From NCBI GenBank assembly GCA_007126675.1, contig SLAU01000079.1, positions 1 through 14,902 of the forward strand: a stretch of 14,902 nucleotides of DNA, written 5' to 3'. Below, piece by piece: positions 13,257 through 14,902 of this stretch. Every line of letters starts with the position of its first letter. Position 1 is the stretch's first letter. Below the pieces are notes generated by a model. The model ran no database searches, was not told the DNA's origin, and saw only the letters and a program-made list of their open reading frames with translations. Both the position numbers and the translations under genes were made by a program. This stretch comes from Balneolaceae bacterium. Lineage in GTDB: Bacteria; Bacteroidota; Rhodothermia; Balneolales; Balneolaceae.

Positions 13257-14568
13257 AAGCCATTTCTCTGAAAGTTCACCACATTTTATTTGCGGAGTGA
13301 GCGGCGGGATCGATTCGATGAGTCTGTTGTATCTGCTGCACCGCCACAATATTACTACTACAGTTGTTCACTGTAATTATGGATTAAGAGGAGAAGAATC
13401 GGATCAGGATCAGGAGTTTGTTGAGCAAATCTGTTCGTTGTGGAATATTGATTGTGTAACTGCCTCATTTGATCCGGAGAACCGCAATCAAAATAATATA
13501 CAGGCATGGGCACGGGATTTGCGCTACCAGGTTTTCAGGGATATGATGCACGAATTACAGGCCGATGCTATCATCACAGCCCATCACCAGGATGATCAGG
13601 TAGAGACCATCATGCAAAAAATATTGCGGGGTGCCGGTATCAATTCCTGGAAAGGCATGGATGTTTTGGACGGGGATCTTTTCAGGCCGCTGCTGAATCT
13701 TTCGAAAACAGAAATTGAGGAGTTTGCCAAAGAGAATGAAATTCCTTTTCGGGAAGATGAATCGAATATTAAACCGGATTATGCCCGCAATTTTATACGC
13801 ATTACCTGGGCTCCAAAGCTGGACGAACTGTTCCCCGGGTGGCGGCAAAATATTCTGAAAATACCGGAAAGGGCAGAGGAAGCGGATCTTTTAGTTGCCG
13901 AATTATTGAAGCATTTAATGACGGATGATCACCTGTTAGACAGAAATCAATTTTTGGCGCTGGATAAAAAAATCAGGCCTTTTATTCTTGCGGAGTTTAT
14001 AAAAATAAATGCACCGGAAATATCAATATCCACCGGCTTTTTGATGGATTCAGAATCTTTGGAAAATCTGCAGACAGGAGCCGGCATTTCGATCTCCGAA
14101 GATCTTCAGCTCATCAGAAACAGAGATTATTTTCTTGTTCAGAAAGTTTCTGAAAGAAAGCGTTCTATTTGGGTAATTGAGAAAGAAGATCTGCAAAACA
14201 ATACTGAACAGATCGAAAACTTCAGATTCACTGAGAAAAAATGGGATCAAAACATCCCTGAAAAGGACCTTATAATCGACTCAGATAAAATTACATGGCC
14301 GGTTTCAGTTCGTAATTGGAAGGATGGAGACAGAATTCGACCGTTCGGCATGGAAGGATCACAGTTAGTTTCCGATCTGTTGACCAATAATAAGATTGAT
14401 TCTTCACAAAAAAAGTCGGCAAAAGTGGTTCAATCTTTTGATGAAAACATTAGTGCCGTTATATTCCCGCACGTAACAAATGAAGGGCGCACAGGAGTTA
14501 TCTCAGAACTCTATAAATGCACAGATAAAACGCAGCGTATTTTAAAAATTATCAGACACAGTACATGA
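13204..14568 (+). CDS. tilS: tRNA(Ile)-lysidine synthase
   Basis: Converts the wobble C34 of tRNA-Ile(CAU) to lysidine using lysine and ATP, so that AUA is read as isoleucine; essential in most bacteria. 454 aa, of the long TilS form. The PP-loop SGGIDS is at 33-38, HCNYGLRGEESD at 56-67, HHQDDQVET at 127-135, and the C-terminal tRNA-recognition domain at ~370-454 begins with VRNWKDGDRIRPFGMEG. The ATG at 13204 is the only start before the PP-loop, so the 53-nt overlap with birA seems genuine. The stop overlaps the hpt start as ATGA, a common tilS-hpt arrangement. Confidence 0.95.
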   Translation: MNKYESSPAVTKFRKQLKSHFSESSPHFICGVSGGIDSMSLLYLLHRHNITTTVVHCNYGLRGEESDQDQEFVEQICSLWNIDCVTASFDPENRNQNNIQAWARDLRYQVFRDMMHELQADAIITAHHQDDQVETIMQKILRGAGINSWKGMDVLDGDLFRPLLNLSKTEIEEFAKENEIPFREDESNIKPDYARNFIRITWAPKLDELFPGWRQNILKIPERAEEADLLVAELLKHLMTDDHLLDRNQFLALDKKIRPFILAEFIKINAPEISISTGFLMDSESLENLQTGAGISISEDLQLIRNRDYFLVQKVSERKRSIWVIEKEDLQNNTEQIENFRFTEKKWDQNIPEKDLIIDSDKITWPVSVRNWKDGDRIRPFGMEGSQLVSDLLTNNKIDSSQKKSAKVVQSFDENISAVIFPHVTNEGRTGVISELYKCTDKTQRILKIIRHST

Positions 14569-14902
14569 ATTTATATCAACCCGAGTACATCAACGTAAAT
14601 GGTGAACAATTCAGAGTTTACCTCACTCATGAAGAGATACAGGAAAGGATTCGAAAATTGGGTGCGCAGATCAGCCGGGATTACAAAGATAAAAAACCGA
14701 TCTTTATTGGTGTATTAAACGGTGCGTACATTTTTTTGGCTGATTTGATGAGATATGTGAGCATACCCTGTGAGGTCGATTTTTTGAAGCTAAGCAGTTA
14801 CGGTGATGAAAAAGTATCTTCTGGTGAAGTGACCGAATTAAAAAATATTGATGCTGATATTAAAGACCGTCATGTTATTTTGGTCGAAGATATTGTGGAT
14901 AC
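14565..14902 (+). CDS. hpt: Hypoxanthine phosphoribosyltransferase, N-terminal part
   Basis: Purine-salvage enzyme joining hypoxanthine or guanine to PRPP. The window ends after 112 codons, and the gene continues beyond it. Visible motifs are PIFIGVLNGAYIFLADL (about 45-61), the flexible-loop segment LSSYGDEKVSSGEV (76-89), and the start of the PRPP loop, VILVEDIVD (104-112), cut at the edge. The ATG at 14565 overlaps the tilS stop by 4 nt, implying translational coupling. tilS-hpt is a widespread gene pair, which supports the call. Confidence 0.94.
   Translation, partial: MNLYQPEYINVNGEQFRVYLTHEEIQERIRKLGAQISRDYKDKKPIFIGVLNGAYIFLADLMRYVSIPCEVDFLKLSSYGDEKVSSGEVTELKNIDADIKDRHVILVEDIVD

Noticed and set aside
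1..14902. CRISPR arrays, tRNA or rRNA genes, transposases
   Set aside because: No regularly spaced repeats, no cloverleaf-like segments and no transposase-like reading frames were found on either strand.

Overview
This 14.9 kb stretch looks like ordinary chromosome from a member of the Bacteroidota/Balneolota (FCB) branch. I infer this from three things: the alternative, Bacteroidetes-type GlmU-like protein next to glmS; the small AraC regulator with an HMA-like N-terminus beside a copper ATPase; and intergenic DNA full of the short hairpin repeats common in that group. Most starts lack a clear Shine-Dalgarno sequence and at least two genes start with TTG. I cannot name a genus from sequence alone.

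Layout. Positions 1-1363 (minus strand) hold the N-terminus of a DASS/SLC13 transporter and a GlmU-like UDP-GlcNAc enzyme. That pair is divergent from glmS (1558-3399), so both ends of UDP-GlcNAc synthesis share a 194-nt intergenic region. A copper module follows: a 188-aa HMA/AraC regulator and a P1B-1 copper-exporting ATPase (4145-6631), with TCTGA/TCAGA half-sites ahead of both genes. An AT-rich gap (6632-7294) holds a candidate terminator and a possible 24-aa membrane peptide. A receiver-HPt phosphorelay protein follows (7295-8074).

Positions 8075-8957 are the unusual part. This noncoding block is packed with hairpins, carries two diverged copies of a ~100-nt repeat, and is bracketed by a perfect 14-bp direct repeat that covers the stop codons of both flanking convergent genes. 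That is the pattern expected if an element inserted between two genes whose ends originally overlapped. It is the best candidate here for something undescribed, possibly a non-autonomous repeat element with a structured transcript.

Downstream are an ElaA-type acetyltransferase (minus), a YvlD-type small membrane protein, HPr and enzyme I of the PTS (overlapping genes, no enzyme II in view), a stand-alone glycogen-binding domain protein, and a tight plus-strand run of birA, tilS and the start of hpt. The last three overlap or nearly touch and are probably one transcription unit. No rRNA, tRNA, CRISPR array or transposase gene was seen.
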